DNA of 64,000 nucleotides, taken from the NCBI GenBank assembly GCA_030220185.1, contig JASPKZ010005705.1:362501-426500 (forward strand), read 5' to 3'. The position numbers and the translations under genes are program-made. The notes under the pieces are model-generated. The model saw only the letters and a list, made by a program, of their open reading frames with translations. It ran no database searches and had not been told where the DNA came from. The DNA comes from Diploptera punctata (taxonomy: Eukaryota; Arthropoda; Insecta; Blattodea; Blaberidae). Shown here piece by piece: positions 63,176-64,000 of the stretch (within the stretch, counting starts at the first letter, position 1; the number at the start of each line of letters is the position of its first letter).

Positions 63176-64000
63176 GTTACTTAGAAACAAACCTATGTCA
63201 AATATGCACTTAATTTCCCAAAATCGGATTCTAGTTGTTAAGGCAACTTTATGTTACTTTCTTATTATTTCTTCGTAACAATAGAAAGTTAATAAAGAAA
63301 TCAAAACCTAGAAACGGTTTATTATAAATTTGCTTCTTTAAAACGACAAATTATTTCAACAGGATTAGAGAAGTCGGACGCACAAAACCTACATAATTTT
63401 TTTAGTTGAGATAGCAACATTTAGTTTCCCGTGAACGCCTGACTGCAAAGAGTCTTGAGAACCGGCAGGAGCGGGATGTTAGGCGGAATTGTCCGTGGTG
63501 GTCTCGTTATATGGAGTGGAGTAAACTTTCTTCCACAGAGGGGAGTTAAACTCGCCACTGAAGTTATTTTACGTTCGTGGCGTGGGGTTAGGCGACTAGC
63601 GCATGTTAGGTGTTAGTTCGAGTATCTGGCAGACTGTCACATGGTCAGTGAGTCCCCAGGATACAGTCAGTGATCTTGTGGTTATCTCAGCGCGATAGCG
63701 CAGCCCAACTTATTGAGAGGCTCGTGAAAAACAGTGGCAGACGGGCACTGCTGGGCCACGGATAATTTCCCGGATCCCCACAGGTGGAGGAGTTTACCTA
63801 TATGGCCGGTTGAGCTATAGCCAAGTAGCGCGGGAGGGATGCTGGCTTGTCTCCCGGATTGAGATAGGGGTTATTATCTTAACAGTTTATCTATATTTTC
63901 AAATCATTTCGGCTTAATTTAAAAGTGGTAATGTTATTTGTGATTACCATTCTTTTTTTTTCAAACTTTCACGCTGATATAGCTGAAGATAAGAAAAACC
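63175..64000. other. unclassified; GC-richer block from about 63420
   Basis: 63175-63420 is AT-rich. From 63420 to about 63870 the sequence is clearly richer in G and C (GAACCGGCAGGAGCGGGATG, GCGCGATAGCGCAGCCC, GTAGCGCGGGAGGGATGCTG) without long ORF. It could be the 5' region of a LINE or LTR element entering from the right, or a gene-near region. Cut by the window edge. Confidence 0.35.

Overview
The window looks like AT-rich nuclear DNA from an insect. Evidence: many tRNA-derived SINEs with Pol III A/B boxes, fragments of several non-LTR retrotransposon families, Tc1/mariner, hAT and Helitron elements, and long (TAA)n microsatellites. The LINE remnants with the ILPVILYGCETWTL-type tail, together with the recurrent 'aggcctat' motif, suggest a cockroach or termite (Blattodea). 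That is inference from recalled style, not from a search. I found no intact host protein gene, rRNA or functional tRNA. Every reading frame with recognisable content belongs to a decayed mobile element.

Repeat families are given working names here. SINE A is tRNA-Asp(GTC)-like, with about 11 copies. SINEs B, C, D, E, F and G have other tRNA-like heads. LINE-A ends in a (TTAG/TAAG)-like tail. LINE-B is a group of related RT C-termini of the type YGAExWTL...WYGHxxRMEEDR...GRPR. TH is an element with a hairpin at one end, with 8 copies. E2 is an element with the same layout, with 2 copies. R and MITE-2 are short inverted-repeat elements, with 2 copies each.

Layout. 1-8.8 kb: SINEs G, F, D and B, two TH copies, one R copy, and an hAT element inserted in a SINE B. 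8.9-11 kb: a tandem array of about 291-bp units, each carrying a tRNA-like promoter, followed by an inverted copy. 11.4-12.3 kb: a Helitron. 14.4-18.2 kb: mariner and Tc1 remains, then the 3' end of a Penelope-like element (GIY-YIG coding fragment followed by a hammerhead ribozyme motif). 18-29 kb: LINE-A and LINE-B tails, SINE A copies and a nested E2 element. 29.4-31.4 kb: a second Helitron, a decayed foldback element and the second R copy. 32-45 kb: LINE, SINE and MITE mosaic, two strong palindromes (one with hammerhead motifs in both arms), a hAT element, and a TH copy holding a 781-bp unknown insert. 45-54.5 kb: a LINE broken by a mariner element, an hAT holding a TH that itself holds a SINE C, and a Helitron holding a 5'-truncated LINE with RT domain. 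55-64 kb: LINE and SINE fragments, a third palindrome, a TH copy and microsatellites; the last 600 bp are more GC-rich and unclassified.

There is no pathway to describe. The interest lies in the elements: hammerhead ribozyme motifs in palindromic and Penelope-like sequence, the promoter-bearing tandem array, two families with a hairpin outside one inverted repeat, and clean target-site duplications that give the order of insertion.
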